From positions 1-64,000 of the forward strand of contig UVIF01000008.1 of NCBI GenBank assembly GCA_900596015.1: a DNA stretch of 64,000 nt, given 5' to 3'. Of the stretch, positions 54,829-64,000 are shown piece by piece (position 1 is the first letter of the stretch; each line of letters begins with the position of its first letter). The notes beneath the pieces are model-generated. The model saw only the letters and a list, made by a program, of their open reading frames with translations. It did not search any database and was not told the DNA's origin. Both the position numbers and the translations under genes were made by a program. This DNA is from Pseudomonas viridiflava. Lineage in GTDB: Bacteria > Pseudomonadota > Gammaproteobacteria > Pseudomonadales > Pseudomonadaceae.

Positions 54829-56013
54829 TCAGGCTGCAGCAGGCCTCAGCGAGTACGTCTTGAGCTGGGTCGCGAAGTCGCGCAGCGAGTGAATGCCACT
54901 GGCTTCGGCCTCTTGGATCCAATCCTTGATGGCGGCGAGCATATCATGACCGTTGGAGCTGGTGCGCGCCCAGATCTGTTGCAGGGCCAGACGTTTTTCG
55001 TAGATGACGCGCAACGCATGGCTGTGTTCCAGCATCGTCTGGATATGCAGGTGGTGACCTTCGTCCAGCAAGCTGGTTTCCCGCGACAGCAGGCGTTTGG
55101 CCCGACGGAATTTCTGACGCACCGACTCGTCGACCCTGCTCAGCTCCTGCTGCACCAGCGGTGCGATCACCAGCTTGCGGTACTGCGCCATGATCTGGAA
55201 GCGGTTGTTGAGGATCGCCATGGCGGTGTCCATGTCGAGCTGGCCTTTGCCTTCCACGCGGTGGGCAATCGGTGCCACGCGCTGGACCTTGGCCAGGCGC
55301 AGCCAGGTGAACAGCTTGATCCAGGCCCAACCCATGTCGAACTCCCATTTCTTGACCGACAGCTTGGCCGAATTGGGGTAGGTGTGATGGTTGTTGTGCA
55401 GCTCTTCGCCGCCGACGATGATGCCCCAGGGCACCAGGTTGGTGGCCGCGTCGCGGCATTCGAAGTTGCGGTAGCCCACGGCATGGCCGAGGCCGTTGAT
55501 GACACCGGCGGCCCAGAAGGGAATCCACATCATTTGCACGGCCCACACGGTCAGGCCCAGGGCGCCGAACAGCAGCAGGTCGATGATCAGCATCAGGACT
55601 ACGCCTGTGTGGCGGAAGCGCGAGTACAGGTTGCGCTCGATCCAGTCTTCGGGGCAGTTCTTGCCATAGATGCGCAAGGTGTCGGGGTTTTCCGCCTCTT
55701 TGCGATAGAGCTCGGCGCCGGTACGCATCACGGTGCCCAGGCCCTTGATCACAGGGCTGTGCGGATCGTCGACGGTTTCGCATTTGGCGTGGTGCTTGCG
55801 GTGGATGGCGGTCCACTCGCGGGTGTTCTGGGCAGTGGTGAGCCAGAGCCAGAAACGGAAGAAATGCTTGAGCCCGGCGTTGAGTTCCAGCGAGCGGTGG
55901 GCGGAATAGCGGTGCAGATAGACAGTGACGCTGATGATGGTCACATGGGTCAGCAACAACGTGACTGCCACCACTTGCCAGGCGGACAGATCGAGAAAAC
56001 CGTTGTACCACAT
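54829..56013 (-). CDS. desA: Delta-9 fatty-acid desaturase (DesA-like)
   Basis: 394 residues, membrane-bound di-iron enzyme. The three histidine boxes are HRYSAHR (34-40), HRKHH (71-75) and HNNHH (206-210), plus His177 in NGLGHAVG. Hydrophobic segments precede box 1 and lie at ~137-175. It introduces a cis double bond in acyl chains, adjusting membrane fluidity. The position beside a PAS-GGDEF-EAL gene, oscA and sbp matches the P. aeruginosa PA0286 (DesA) neighbourhood as I remember it, which is why desA and not desB is suggested. Confidence 0.88.
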   Translation of the reverse strand: MWYNGFLDLSAWQVVAVTLLLTHVTIISVTVYLHRYSAHRSLELNAGLKHFFRFWLWLTTAQNTREWTAIHRKHHAKCETVDDPHSPVIKGLGTVMRTGAELYRKEAENPDTLRIYGKNCPEDWIERNLYSRFRHTGVVLMLIIDLLLFGALGLTVWAVQMMWIPFWAAGVINGLGHAVGYRNFECRDAATNLVPWGIIVGGEELHNNHHTYPNSAKLSVKKWEFDMGWAWIKLFTWLRLAKVQRVAPIAHRVEGKGQLDMDTAMAILNNRFQIMAQYRKLVIAPLVQQELSRVDESVRQKFRRAKRLLSRETSLLDEGHHLHIQTMLEHSHALRVIYEKRLALQQIWARTSSNGHDMLAAIKDWIQEAEASGIHSLRDFATQLKTYSLRPAAA

Positions 56014-56159
56014 AGGCGGGAAGGCCCTCGGTTGGGTGGGTAATGCGTGCAGCGCATTATCGACTAGCTATCAGATAAAGCCAGTCGCTCTTTTAGATAA
56101 GAGTCGCTGAATGTTTCTATTCTATAATTGGTACACATTTTGTGTGGCCGATTGACCCT

Positions 56160-58025
56160 ATGTCTGTTTTATCTCGGGTTACAACGCGCGGCGTTGTGAT
56201 TTACCTGATTGTCTGCGTTGTGTGGTTTCTGTTGTGCGGTCGTGTGGCAAATGGCCTTTTCGGTGCCTCGCCGGCCGGATGGGGGTTCCACCTGGCCGGT
56301 TGCGGTGTGTGGCTGCTGGGCAGTGCGTTCGCTTTTGCCTGGCTGCGCGCGCGCCAGGCCAACCGCGAAAGCCGACGCTTGTCGGCAGCGGTTTTCGACT
56401 GCACCGCCGATGGCGTGCTGGTGACCGACACTGCAGGGCGCATCCTGCAGGTCAACCGGGCCTTCATGGCGATCACCGGGTATGCAGAGGATGAAGTGCT
56501 CGGGCAGAACCCGAACACGTTCAAATCCGGGCAGCATCCACCGGCCTTCTATCAACAGATGTTTCGCACATTGGCCGAGCACGACCAGTGGAGCGGCGAA
56601 ATCTGGAACCGGCGCAAGGGCGGCGACAGCTACCCGCAGTGGCAGACCATTCGCGCGATCCGCGATGATCGGGGCAAGCTGAGCCACTACGTGGCGGTGT
56701 TCTCCGACATCAGCGCGATCAGGCATTCGCAGCGCGAGCTGGCCCATCTGGCACACCACGATCCGCTGACCGGGTTGCCCAATCGCCTGTTGTTCAGCCA
56801 CCGCACCGAGCACGCCTTGAGTACGGCCCGGCTTGCGCAACGCTGCTGTGCGTTGTTGCTGATCGACCTCGACCACTTTCAGAACGTCAACGACAGCTTC
56901 GGTCATGGCGTGGGCGATCGGTTGCTGATGGCCGTGGTCGAGCGTCTGCAGTGCGGGTTGGGCGAGGAGGTGACCCTGGCTCGGCTGGGCGGCGACGAGT
57001 TTGCCGTGCTGATGGAAGGCGAGTTGCGCACAGGGCAGGCGACGGCGCTGGGGCAGGGGTTGCTAGAAGGCCTGCGCGCGCCCTTCGCCATCGACGGACA
57101 CACCCTGTTCATCAGCGCCAGCATGGGCATCAGTCTGTTTCCCGACGACGCGCAGGGTGCCGAGCAGCTGTTGCGCAACGCCGACTCGGCGCTGTTCCAG
57201 GCCAAGGCACGAGGCCGTTCGAGCTATGCCCTGTATACCGAAGAGTTGACCACCCGCGCCCAGCAGCAGATCGAAGTGACCGCAGAACTGCGCCAGGCCC
57301 TGGCCGACGGCCAGCTGCGCGTGCACTACCAACCGGTGCATGCGCTGCGCGACAAGGCCCTGGTCGGGGTGGAGGCGCTGGTGCGCTGGCAGCACCCGGA
57401 GCGCGGTCTGGTGCCGCCGGGGCAGTTCATACCGATCGCAGAGCGCAGTGGCTTGATCGCCGAGATCGACACTTGGGTGCTGGCCACCGCGTGCCGACAG
57501 ATGCGTCAGTGGCAGGTCGAGGGCAAGGCACTGGATTTCGTCGCGGTGAACATCTCCAGCCGTCTGTTCAGCCACCATGATCTCTACCGGCAGGTCGAGA
57601 GGGTTCTGGCCGAGACGGAACTGGCACCTGCGCATCTGGAACTTGAGGTGACCGAGAGTGCGGTGATGGATGACCCGGACCGCGCACTGGAGCAATTGCA
57701 TCACCTGCGCGATCTGGGTTTGCGACTGGCGATCGACGACTTCGGCACCGGTTATTCATCCCTGCTCAGGCTCAAGCGCCTGCCGGTTCACAAGCTCAAG
57801 ATCGACCAGGGTTTCGTCGCCGGCCTGCCCGGCGACGAGGACGATGTGGCGATCACCGCGGCGATCATCGCGCTGGCGCACAGCATGGGGATGCAGGTGC
57901 ATGCCGAGGGCATCGAACAGGCGGACCAGGCACAGTTCCTGCTGGAACACGGTTGCGGACTGGGTCAGGGCTACTGGTTCGGCCGGCCGGTGGAAGCCGC
58001 TGCGCTGAGATGGCAGTGCCAATAA
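56160..58025 (+). CDS. Membrane PAS-GGDEF-EAL c-di-GMP enzyme
   Basis: 621 residues from the ATG at 56160; a GTG six codons upstream is an alternative and neither has a strong ribosome site. Two membrane helices lie in the first ~65 residues. A PAS domain (about 75-190, AVFDCTADGVLVTDTAGRIL) precedes GGDEF with intact RLGGDEFA and no clear RxxD I-site. EAL follows with EALVRWQHPERG, NISSRLF, EVTES, DDFGTGYSSL and KLKIDQGFV, so both catalytic sites look intact. Net activity cannot be predicted. Divergent from desA. Confidence 0.92.
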   Translation: MSVLSRVTTRGVVIYLIVCVVWFLLCGRVANGLFGASPAGWGFHLAGCGVWLLGSAFAFAWLRARQANRESRRLSAAVFDCTADGVLVTDTAGRILQVNRAFMAITGYAEDEVLGQNPNTFKSGQHPPAFYQQMFRTLAEHDQWSGEIWNRRKGGDSYPQWQTIRAIRDDRGKLSHYVAVFSDISAIRHSQRELAHLAHHDPLTGLPNRLLFSHRTEHALSTARLAQRCCALLLIDLDHFQNVNDSFGHGVGDRLLMAVVERLQCGLGEEVTLARLGGDEFAVLMEGELRTGQATALGQGLLEGLRAPFAIDGHTLFISASMGISLFPDDAQGAEQLLRNADSALFQAKARGRSSYALYTEELTTRAQQQIEVTAELRQALADGQLRVHYQPVHALRDKALVGVEALVRWQHPERGLVPPGQFIPIAERSGLIAEIDTWVLATACRQMRQWQVEGKALDFVAVNISSRLFSHHDLYRQVERVLAETELAPAHLELEVTESAVMDDPDRALEQLHHLRDLGLRLAIDDFGTGYSSLLRLKRLPVHKLKIDQGFVAGLPGDEDDVAITAAIIALAHSMGMQVHAEGIEQADQAQFLLEHGCGLGQGYWFGRPVEAAALRWQCQ

Positions 58026-58055
58026 ATACCGATAAGTACTTCTGGTTATATGAAA

Positions 58056-58080
58056 ATTCTTAAACAGTATTTTTAAGAAT
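58056..58080. promoter_or_regulatory. Inverted repeat upstream of oscA
   Basis: ATTCTTAAA and TTTAAGAAT are perfect 9-bp arms with a 7-nt spacer, 63 bp before oscA and 31 bp after the upstream stop. The AT-rich setting suits a CysB-type activator site for sulfur genes; without a T-run it is a poor terminator. Confidence 0.35.
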
Positions 58081-58142
58081 AATAAGAGCCCTCTACTATC
58101 GCGCTCACGCCACCTTGGCACCCCTTACCCAGGAGCATGATC

Positions 58143-58325
58143 ATGAGCGCATCGCTACGCAGCGTCGAAGGACAGGACGAAGCCACCATTCTGCGGGAAA
58201 TTCAGAGTGCGCTGCGCGACCTGCGTTTCGGTGCGGTGGAGATCACCGTACACAACGCTCAAGTCGTGCAGATCGAACGCAAGGAAAAATTCCGTTTGCA
58301 GAACCCGGGCAACAAGCCCAGCTGA
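58143..58325 (+). CDS. oscA: OscA, DUF2292 sulfur-starvation protein
   Basis: 60 residues ([20 protein letters not shown] ... [20 protein letters not shown]), the YezD/DUF2292 pattern. OscA is known in Pseudomonas as needed for growth on organosulfur compounds under chromate or sulfur stress; its molecular role is unclear. The ATG at 58143 is chosen because AGGAG at 58131-58135 is 7 nt away; the ATG at 58137 is too close. First gene of the apparent oscA-sbp-cysTWA unit. Confidence 0.88.
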   Translation: MSASLRSVEGQDEATILREIQSALRDLRFGAVEITVHNAQVVQIERKEKFRLQNPGNKPS

Positions 58326-58383
58326 GTACGCGTCCTGCGTAGCAGCCATAAGAAAAATACCCGCCATTCCAGGAGCTTCGTCC

Positions 58384-59394
58384 ATGTCTATCCGCCGTTA
58401 TGCCTTGGCAGCCCTCGCCAGCGCCGTATTTGCCGGCTCCGCCGTCGCCAAGGACTACGAGCTGCTCAACGTGTCCTACGATCCGACCCGTGAGCTGTAT
58501 CAGGAATACAACGCCGAGTTCGTCAACTTCTGGAAAAAGGAACACGCTGGCGACACCGTGTCGATCAAGCAATCCCACGGTGGCTCGGGCAAGCAGGGCC
58601 GTGCGGTGATCGACGGCCTGCCCGCCGATGTGGTGACCCTGGCGCTGGCCGGTGACATCGACGAGATCAGCCGCTTGGGCAAGTCCATCCCGGAAAACTG
58701 GCAGACCCGTCTGCCGGACGCCAGCACGCCCTACACCTCGACCATCGTGTTTCTGGTGCGCAAGGGCAACCCCAAGGGCATCAAGGACTGGGGCGACCTG
58801 ATCAAGAATGATGTCTCGGTGATCACGCCGAATCCGAAGACGTCCGGCGGCGCCCGCTGGAATTTCCTGGCAGCCTGGGCCTACGGCCTGAAAGCCGGCG
58901 GGGGCGACGAAGGCAAAGCCAAAGAGTACGTACAGACGCTGTTCAAGCACGTGCCGATTCTGGACACCGGTGCCCGTGGCTCGACCATTACCTTCGTCAA
59001 CAACGGGCAGGGCGATGTGTTGCTGGCCTGGGAAAACGAAGCGTTCCTGGCGCTGAAGGAAGACGGTGGCGAGGACAAGTTCGATATCGTCGTGCCTTCG
59101 CTGTCGATCCTGGCCGAGCCGCCAGTGGCCGTGGTCGACAAGAACGTGAAGAAGAAGGGCAACGAGGAAATCGCCGAAGCCTACCTCAAGCACCTGTACA
59201 GCCCGGCTGGCCAGGAAATCGCCGCGAAGAACTTCTATCGTCCGCGCGACAAGGACGTGGCGGCCAAGTATGCGAAGCAATTTCCGGCGCTGAATCTGGT
59301 CACTATCGACAAGGATTTCGGCGGGTGGAAAACGGCGCAGCCCAAATTCTTCAATGATGGTGGGGTGTTCGACCAGATTTATCAGGCTCAATAA
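58384..59394 (+). CDS. sbp: Periplasmic sulfate-binding protein
   Basis: 336 residues with a signal peptide ending SAVA (about residue 22). The mature protein starts [17 protein letters not shown] and carries the family marks [16 protein letters not shown] and [18 protein letters not shown]. Captures sulfate in the periplasm for the CysTWA importer. AGGAG at 58371-58375 precedes the ATG. 58 bp after oscA and separated from cysT by a long REP hairpin. Confidence 0.95.
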   Translation: MSIRRYALAALASAVFAGSAVAKDYELLNVSYDPTRELYQEYNAEFVNFWKKEHAGDTVSIKQSHGGSGKQGRAVIDGLPADVVTLALAGDIDEISRLGKSIPENWQTRLPDASTPYTSTIVFLVRKGNPKGIKDWGDLIKNDVSVITPNPKTSGGARWNFLAAWAYGLKAGGGDEGKAKEYVQTLFKHVPILDTGARGSTITFVNNGQGDVLLAWENEAFLALKEDGGEDKFDIVVPSLSILAEPPVAVVDKNVKKKGNEEIAEAYLKHLYSPAGQEIAAKNFYRPRDKDVAAKYAKQFPALNLVTIDKDFGGWKTAQPKFFNDGGVFDQIYQAQ

Positions 59395-59411
59395 GATTCG
59401 TTGAGGCGACT

Positions 59412-59490
59412 GGCCTCTTCGCGGGCAGAGCCCCGCTCCCACAGGTCACCGTAAAGCCTGTGGGAGCGGGGCTCTGCCCGCGAAGAGGCC
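59412..59490. repeat. Perfect 34-bp inverted repeat between sbp and cysT
   Basis: The arms at 59412-59445 and 59457-59490 are exact complements (GGCCTCTTCGCGGGCAGAGC at the outer end) with an 11-nt loop. Pseudomonas REP-type sequence. In RNA it would be a very stable hairpin, possibly protecting sbp mRNA and lowering read-through into cysT. Confidence 0.88.
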
Positions 59491-59523
59491 CGATTGTGTA
59501 AACCGTATTCATCAAGGACCTCT

Positions 59524-60342
59524 ATGTCGCGTCGTATCTCCCCCGTCATACCCGGCTTCGGGCTGACGCTGGGCTACACCGTCGTGTACCTCAGCCTGAT
59601 CGTGCTGATCCCACTGGCCGCCATGTTCGTGCATGCCGCGCAGCTGACCTGGGAACAGTTCTGGACCATCGTCACCGCTCCACGCGTACTCGCCGCGCTG
59701 AAACTCAGTTTCGGCACGGCACTGTGTGCGGCGATCATCAACGGCGTGATCGGCACCCTGCTGGCCTGGGTGCTGGTGCGCTACACCTTTCCCGGACGCA
59801 AGATCATCGATGCGATGATCGACCTGCCGTTCGCCCTGCCCACCGCCGTGGCAGGCATTGCCCTGACGGCGCTGTATGCACCCAACGGCCTGGTTGGGCA
59901 GTTCGCTGCCGACCTGGGTTTCAAGATCGCCTACACCCCATTGGGCATCACCCTGGCCTTGACCTTTGTCACCCTGCCGTTCGTGGTGCGCACGGTGCAG
60001 CCGGTGCTCGCCGACATTCCGCGCGAAGTCGAGGAAGCCGCGGCCTGCCTGGGCGCCAGGCCGCTGCAGGTGTTCCGCTTCATCCTGGCGCCGGCGCTGT
60101 TGCCTGCCTGGCTCACCGGTTTCGCGCTGGCGTTCGCCCGCGGCGTGGGTGAGTACGGATCGGTCATTTTCATCGCCGGCAACATGCCGATGAAGACCGA
60201 AATCCTGCCGCTGCTGATCATGGTCAAGCTGGACCAATACGACTACACCGGCGCCACCGCCATCGGCGTGATGATGCTGGTGGTTTCCTTCATTCTGCTG
60301 CTGCTGATCAATCTGTTGCAGCGGCGCATCGAAACCCCTTGA
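59524..60342 (+). CDS. cysT: Sulfate/thiosulfate ABC permease CysT (CysU)
   Basis: 272 residues, six hydrophobic segments, with the permease EAA loop [20 protein letters not shown]. Forms the membrane channel with CysW; sulfate comes from Sbp and energy from CysA. The ATG at 59524 has AAGGAC upstream; an earlier in-frame start adds ten residues without a ribosome site. cysW follows 14 bp downstream. Confidence 0.95.
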   Translation: MSRRISPVIPGFGLTLGYTVVYLSLIVLIPLAAMFVHAAQLTWEQFWTIVTAPRVLAALKLSFGTALCAAIINGVIGTLLAWVLVRYTFPGRKIIDAMIDLPFALPTAVAGIALTALYAPNGLVGQFAADLGFKIAYTPLGITLALTFVTLPFVVRTVQPVLADIPREVEEAAACLGARPLQVFRFILAPALLPAWLTGFALAFARGVGEYGSVIFIAGNMPMKTEILPLLIMVKLDQYDYTGATAIGVMMLVVSFILLLLINLLQRRIETP

Positions 60343-60356
60343 AGGAGGCTCCGCAC

Positions 60357-61223
60357 ATGTCTGCATCTTCCATTGCTGCCTCCACCAATGCGGCCCGACG
60401 TGGCAGCGCGACCTCGCGGCGGGTGTTGATCGCCCTGGGCTGGCTGGTGTTCGCCGTGTTTCTGTTGTTGCCGTTGCTGATCGTCGTGTCCCAGGGCTTG
60501 AAGCAGGGCCTGGGGACCTTTTTCGCGGCGATCTTCGAGCCCGATGCGCTGTCGGCGCTCAAACTGACGGTGTTCGCCGTGCTCATTTCGGTGCCGCTGA
60601 ACCTGGTGTTCGGCGTCAGCGCCGCCTGGTGCGTGAGCAAGTATTCGTTTCGCGGCAAGAGCATTCTGGTCACCCTGATCGACCTGCCGTTTTCGGTGTC
60701 GCCGGTCATTGCCGGCCTGGTCTATGTGCTGATGTTCGGCGCCCAGGGCCTGTTCGGCCCGTGGCTGCAGGACCACGACATCCAGATCGTGTTCGCCTTG
60801 CCGGGTATCGTGCTGGCCACCATCTTCGTGACCGTGCCGTTCGTGGCCCGCGAGCTGATCCCGCTGATGCAGGAGCAGGGCACGCAGGAAGAGGAAGCGG
60901 CGCGCCTGCTGGGCGCGAACGGCTGGCAGATGTTCTGGTACGTCACTGTGCCGAACATCAAGTGGGGGCTGATCTATGGCGTGGTGCTGTGTACCGCGCG
61001 GGCCATGGGCGAGTTCGGTGCCGTGTCGGTGGTGTCCGGGCACATTCGCGGCGTGACCAATACCCTGCCGCTGCACGTTGAAATTCTCTACAACGAATAC
61101 AACCATGTCGCTGCCTTTGCCGTTGCGAGCCTGTTGCTGATCCTGGCGCTCTTCATCCTGCTGCTCAAGCAGTGGAGCGAGTCCCGTATTGACCGCCTGC
61201 GCAACAGCGCCGCGGAGGAATGA
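60357..61223 (+). CDS. cysW: Sulfate ABC permease CysW
   Basis: 288 residues, six membrane segments and the EAA loop [20 protein letters not shown]. Partner of CysT in the sulfate importer. The ATG at 60357 has an excellent ribosome site (GAAGGAGG). It ends 3 bp before cysA, so the two are tightly coupled. Confidence 0.95.
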   Translation: MSASSIAASTNAARRGSATSRRVLIALGWLVFAVFLLLPLLIVVSQGLKQGLGTFFAAIFEPDALSALKLTVFAVLISVPLNLVFGVSAAWCVSKYSFRGKSILVTLIDLPFSVSPVIAGLVYVLMFGAQGLFGPWLQDHDIQIVFALPGIVLATIFVTVPFVARELIPLMQEQGTQEEEAARLLGANGWQMFWYVTVPNIKWGLIYGVVLCTARAMGEFGAVSVVSGHIRGVTNTLPLHVEILYNEYNHVAAFAVASLLLILALFILLLKQWSESRIDRLRNSAAEE

Positions 61224-61226
61224 TTA

Positions 61227-62216
61227 ATGTCGATCGAAGTTCGTAACGTCAGCAAGCGCTTCAATGCCTTCCAGGCCCTGGACTCCATCAATCTGGACAT
61301 CCAGAGTGGCGAGCTGGTGGCTCTGCTGGGCCCTTCCGGCTGCGGCAAGACCACTTTGCTGCGCATCATTGCCGGCCTGGAAACGCCCGACCAGGGCAGT
61401 ATCGTGTTCCACGGCGAGGACGTTTCCGGCCACGATGTGCGGGATCGCAACGTCGGTTTCGTGTTCCAGCACTACGCGCTGTTCCGACACATGACGGTGT
61501 TCGACAACGTCGCCTTCGGCTTGCGCATGAAACCCAAGCGCGAACGGCCCACCGAAACGGTGATTGCGCAGAAAGTGCATGAGCTGTTGAACATGGTGCA
61601 GTTGGACTGGTTGCACGATCGCTACCCCGAGCAGCTGTCCGGTGGCCAGCGCCAGCGCATTGCCCTGGCTCGCGCCCTGGCGGTGGAGCCCAAGGTGCTG
61701 CTGCTCGACGAACCCTTCGGCGCGCTCGACGCCAAGGTGCGCAAGGAGCTGCGTCGCTGGCTGGCGCGCTTGCACGAGGACATCAACCTGACCTCGGTCT
61801 TCGTGACCCACGACCAGGAAGAAGCGATGGAAGTGGCGGATCGCATCGTGGTGATGAACAAAGGTGTCATCGAGCAGATTGGTTCGCCAGGCGAGGTGTA
61901 CGAGAACCCGGCCAGCGACTTCGTCTATCACTTTCTAGGCGACTCCAACCGCTTGCAGTTGGGTGGTGAGGAGCATGTGCTGTTTCGTCCGCACGAAGTG
62001 TCGCTGTCGCGCCACGCGCTGGACGACCATCATGCCGCCGAGGTGCGTGACATTCGCCCGTTGGGCGCAACCACGCGGGTGACGCTGAAGGTCGAGGGGC
62101 AGAGCGAGCTGATCGAGGCCGAAGTGGTCAAGGATCATGACAGCCTGAGTGGTCTGGCGCGGGGTGAGACGTTGTTCTTCAAGCCCAAGGTCTGGCAGAA
62201 GGCGTCAGGCCTGTAG
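61227..62216 (+). CDS. cysA: Sulfate ABC importer ATPase CysA
   Basis: 329 residues. Walker [11 protein letters not shown]-loop [11 protein letters not shown], signature [15 protein letters not shown], Walker [12 protein letters not shown] and H-loop [11 protein letters not shown] are all intact. A C-terminal regulatory TOBE-like domain follows ([10 protein letters not shown]). Energises sulfate uptake through CysTW. Last gene of the sulfur unit; the 160 bp behind it contain only a small GCGGC/GCCGC hairpin without a T-run. Confidence 0.96.
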   Translation: MSIEVRNVSKRFNAFQALDSINLDIQSGELVALLGPSGCGKTTLLRIIAGLETPDQGSIVFHGEDVSGHDVRDRNVGFVFQHYALFRHMTVFDNVAFGLRMKPKRERPTETVIAQKVHELLNMVQLDWLHDRYPEQLSGGQRQRIALARALAVEPKVLLLDEPFGALDAKVRKELRRWLARLHEDINLTSVFVTHDQEEAMEVADRIVVMNKGVIEQIGSPGEVYENPASDFVYHFLGDSNRLQLGGEEHVLFRPHEVSLSRHALDDHHAAEVRDIRPLGATTRVTLKVEGQSELIEAEVVKDHDSLSGLARGETLFFKPKVWQKASGL

Positions 62217-62379
62217 CAGCGGCGCAAGCCGCGTCCGGGTCGATGCGGTAAAAGAGACATGCCGGGTGACCCGATAATTCGGATTTTTGGTTATTAATAA
62301 ATAGCTTCTTATTCCTTAACGGGTATAAATCCTTTCCCTATACTGGCCTCCAACGCAACGTTTGCAGGAGGCGCATCCC

Positions 62380-62961
62380 ATGCGCAATGAGTCGATCCGC
62401 TATCTGATCGTGCCAGGCTGGCAGGGCTCGTCCGATGATCATTGGCAAAGCCATTGGCAACGAACCCTGCCCAACAGCGCGCGGGTCGAGCAGGATGACT
62501 GGCTCACGCCACGGCGTGAAGACTGGGTCGCGGCGCTGGACCGCGCGGTGAATGCCAGCGCCGATCCGGCGATTCTCATTGCTCACAGCCTGGGATGCGT
62601 GACCGTTGCCCACTGGTCGGCGCATGCCTCACTGGTGTCGTTGCGCAAGGTTCGCGGAGCCCTGCTGGTGGCGCCTGCAGATGTAGAGCGACCAGCCTGC
62701 TCGCCGGCCTTGCGCAACTTCGCGCCCATCCCCAAACACCTGCTGCCATTCCCCAGCCAAGTGGTGGGCTCGGACAACGACCCTGCGGCCAGCGCCCCGC
62801 GAGCCTTGCAACTGGCCCGCGACTGGGGCGCGGAAGCGGGCATTCTGGCCGGTGCCGGGCATATCAACGTCAAGTCCGGGCATCAACGCTGGGAACAGGG
62901 GTTTGCCTACCTCTATCGCCTGCAGAGTCGCATGGACCAGCACATCCAGCTGCGCGCCTGA
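62380..62961 (+). CDS. RBBP9/YdeN-family serine hydrolase
   Basis: 193 residues, alpha/beta-hydrolase fold. The family start YLIVPGWQGSSDDHWQSHW is clear, with nucleophile Ser70 in AHSLGC, acid in SDNDP (132-134) and His161 in GAGHIN. Substrate unknown. The ATG at 62380 has AGGAGG 9 nt upstream, which fixes the start over an in-frame one 18 bp earlier. It sits between cysA and a regulator gene, probably with its own promoter in the AT-rich stretch 62280-62340. Confidence 0.9.
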   Translation: MRNESIRYLIVPGWQGSSDDHWQSHWQRTLPNSARVEQDDWLTPRREDWVAALDRAVNASADPAILIAHSLGCVTVAHWSAHASLVSLRKVRGALLVAPADVERPACSPALRNFAPIPKHLLPFPSQVVGSDNDPAASAPRALQLARDWGAEAGILAGAGHINVKSGHQRWEQGFAYLYRLQSRMDQHIQLRA

Positions 62962-63014
62962 ATGCCCGACAACCGAGTACGCCGCCTGCATCCAGGCCGG
63001 TGGGAGCTTTGCCC

Positions 63015-63962
63015 ATGACTGCATACAACGACACCTTCGGCCAGCCGCTGCTGACCTTTCCCGACGCTGACAAAAGCCCGCTGAGCATCCGCGCCAAGGC
63101 GCTAGTGTTCGTCGATCCGCGCTCCCGGCGTTTGCGCGAGGAGCTCGAAAGGCTGGCGCCCAAGGCACTGCCGGTGCTGATCCAGGGCGAAAGCGGCACC
63201 GGCAAGGAACTGCTCGCCCGGCACATTCATCGCGGCAGTGATCGTGGCGGCCTTTTCGTCTCGGTCAATTGCGGCGCGATCAGCCCGACCTACGCCGATG
63301 CCGAGCTGTTCGGCTACAGCGCTGGCGCCCACAGCGGCACGGCCAGCAGCCGGGCGGGCTGGTTCGGCTCGGCCAACGGCGGCACGCTGTACCTGGACGA
63401 GATCGCCGACCTGCCGCTGGCCATTCAGACCAAGCTGCTCGCGGCGTTGGAAACCCGTGAAGTGACCCGCGTCGGCGCGGCCCAGCCCAATCCGGTGGAC
63501 GTGCGCCTGGTGGCGGCGTCGAGCATCGATCTGGGCCAGGCCGTGGCCGCGGGGAAATTCAACGAACGGTTGCATGCCTATCTGGGCGAAGGCCGCCTGA
63601 CGTTGCCGCCCTTGCGCGAGCGGACCGGCGATATCCTCGCCCTGGCCGAGTATTTCCTGGGCATCTACAGCCATCGTTTGAACCTGACGGTGCCGCTGAT
63701 CAGCGCCGATGCGCAGCGAGCGCTGGAACGCCACGATTGGCCCGGCAATACCCGCGAGCTGGAAAACGTCATCCATTTTGCCCTGCTGGTCAGCCGCGGC
63801 GACGAGATCCTGCCCGAGCATCTCAATCTGCCAGCGGCCGCGAACACGGACTTGCTCGCGCATCTCGAGCAACTGTTGACGCAGGCCGCCGAGCACGCCG
63901 ACCCGACTGCCTTGGCAGCACTGCTGAACCGCAGCCTGGAATATTTGGGCAAAAAGGCATAA
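63015..63962 (+). CDS. Sigma-54-type AAA+ regulator with altered GAFTGA loop
   Basis: 315 residues. Walker A GESGTGKE (58-65), Walker B GGTLYLDEIAD (Asp128, Glu129) and the arginine-finger region PPLRERTGDILALAE place it in the bacterial enhancer-binding AAA+ family. The sigma-54-contacting loop, normally GAFTGA, reads GAHSGT (104-109). There is no sensory domain and no recognisable Fis-type HTH at the C-terminus (it ends LLNRSLEYLGKKA). The location next to cysA matches the regulator gene that I recall beside the sulfate genes in P. aeruginosa (PA0279 region). DNA binding and sigma-54 activation are both doubtful. Confidence 0.82.
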   Translation: MTAYNDTFGQPLLTFPDADKSPLSIRAKALVFVDPRSRRLREELERLAPKALPVLIQGESGTGKELLARHIHRGSDRGGLFVSVNCGAISPTYADAELFGYSAGAHSGTASSRAGWFGSANGGTLYLDEIADLPLAIQTKLLAALETREVTRVGAAQPNPVDVRLVAASSIDLGQAVAAGKFNERLHAYLGEGRLTLPPLRERTGDILALAEYFLGIYSHRLNLTVPLISADAQRALERHDWPGNTRELENVIHFALLVSRGDEILPEHLNLPAAANTDLLAHLEQLLTQAAEHADPTALAALLNRSLEYLGKKA

Positions 63963-64000
63963 GCAGCAAACTAAAAGGTATTTGTAGGAATATTAATTCC

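Noticed and set aside
58056..58080. Inverted repeat as terminator of the PAS-GGDEF-EAL gene
   Set aside because: AT-rich stem with no following T-run and close to oscA; more likely a regulatory site.

Overview
This window looks like a chromosomal segment of a Pseudomonas of the putida/fluorescens lineage. The basis is recognisable gene content and order: a divergent lapA/lapBC adhesin locus, gabD-gabT, and a desaturase - PAS/GGDEF/EAL - oscA - sbp - cysTWA - regulator block that I recall as syntenic across pseudomonads. The backbone is GC-rich. Two blocks (about 33.2-41.7 kb and 49.0-53.5 kb) are visibly AT-richer and look acquired.

Layout. 1-11 kb: the 5' two thirds of a kilobase-scale repeat adhesin (lapA, minus strand, running off the left edge) with its divergent type I secretion genes lapB and lapC, then a REP cluster. 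11-16 kb: a five-gene unit (MarR regulator, FUSC pump, DUF1656, HlyD fusion protein, NodT outer-membrane factor) in which every gene overlaps the next by 4 nt. 16-19 kb: three minus-strand housekeeping or transport genes (MDR oxidoreductase, bestrophin, LysE). 19.5-41.7 kb: a contact-dependent inhibition locus, cdiB - cdiA (3941 codons) - cdiI. CdiA ends in an RNase Sa/barnase-type domain and is followed by a barstar-like immunity protein. Behind it lies a graveyard and arsenal of displaced toxin tips and immunity genes, some intact and some frameshifted. Four copies of the cdiA pre-toxin linker punctuate the region. A KptA RNA 2'-phosphotransferase, an XRE regulator and a broken CHC2 zinc-finger gene sit in the middle. 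41.8-48.9 kb: a chemoreceptor, tRNA-Arg(CCG), gabD, gabT with a clear terminator, and a pseudo-receiver/HDOD protein. 49.0-53.5 kb: an inserted block with a 1299-residue RTX protein and a small secreted protein, bracketed by a ~125 bp direct duplication of the HDOD/diguanylate-cyclase junction. 53.7-58 kb: a diguanylate cyclase, a delta-9 desaturase and a PAS-GGDEF-EAL protein. 58-64 kb: sulfur-scavenging genes oscA, sbp, cysT, cysW, cysA, then an RBBP9-type hydrolase and an atypical sigma-54-type AAA+ regulator.

How the parts fit. The lap genes, the two c-di-GMP enzymes and a FleQ-like site upstream of lapA point to c-di-GMP-controlled attachment. LapA carries the TAAG cleavage motif expected for LapG control. 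The CDI locus is a competition system whose C-terminal toxin can in principle be exchanged by recombination through the repeated linker, with old immunity genes retained downstream. The RTX block may be a second, type I-secreted effector with its own partner. The sulfate genes form one apparent transcription unit. All functional statements come from reading motifs and from remembered family knowledge; no database search was run.
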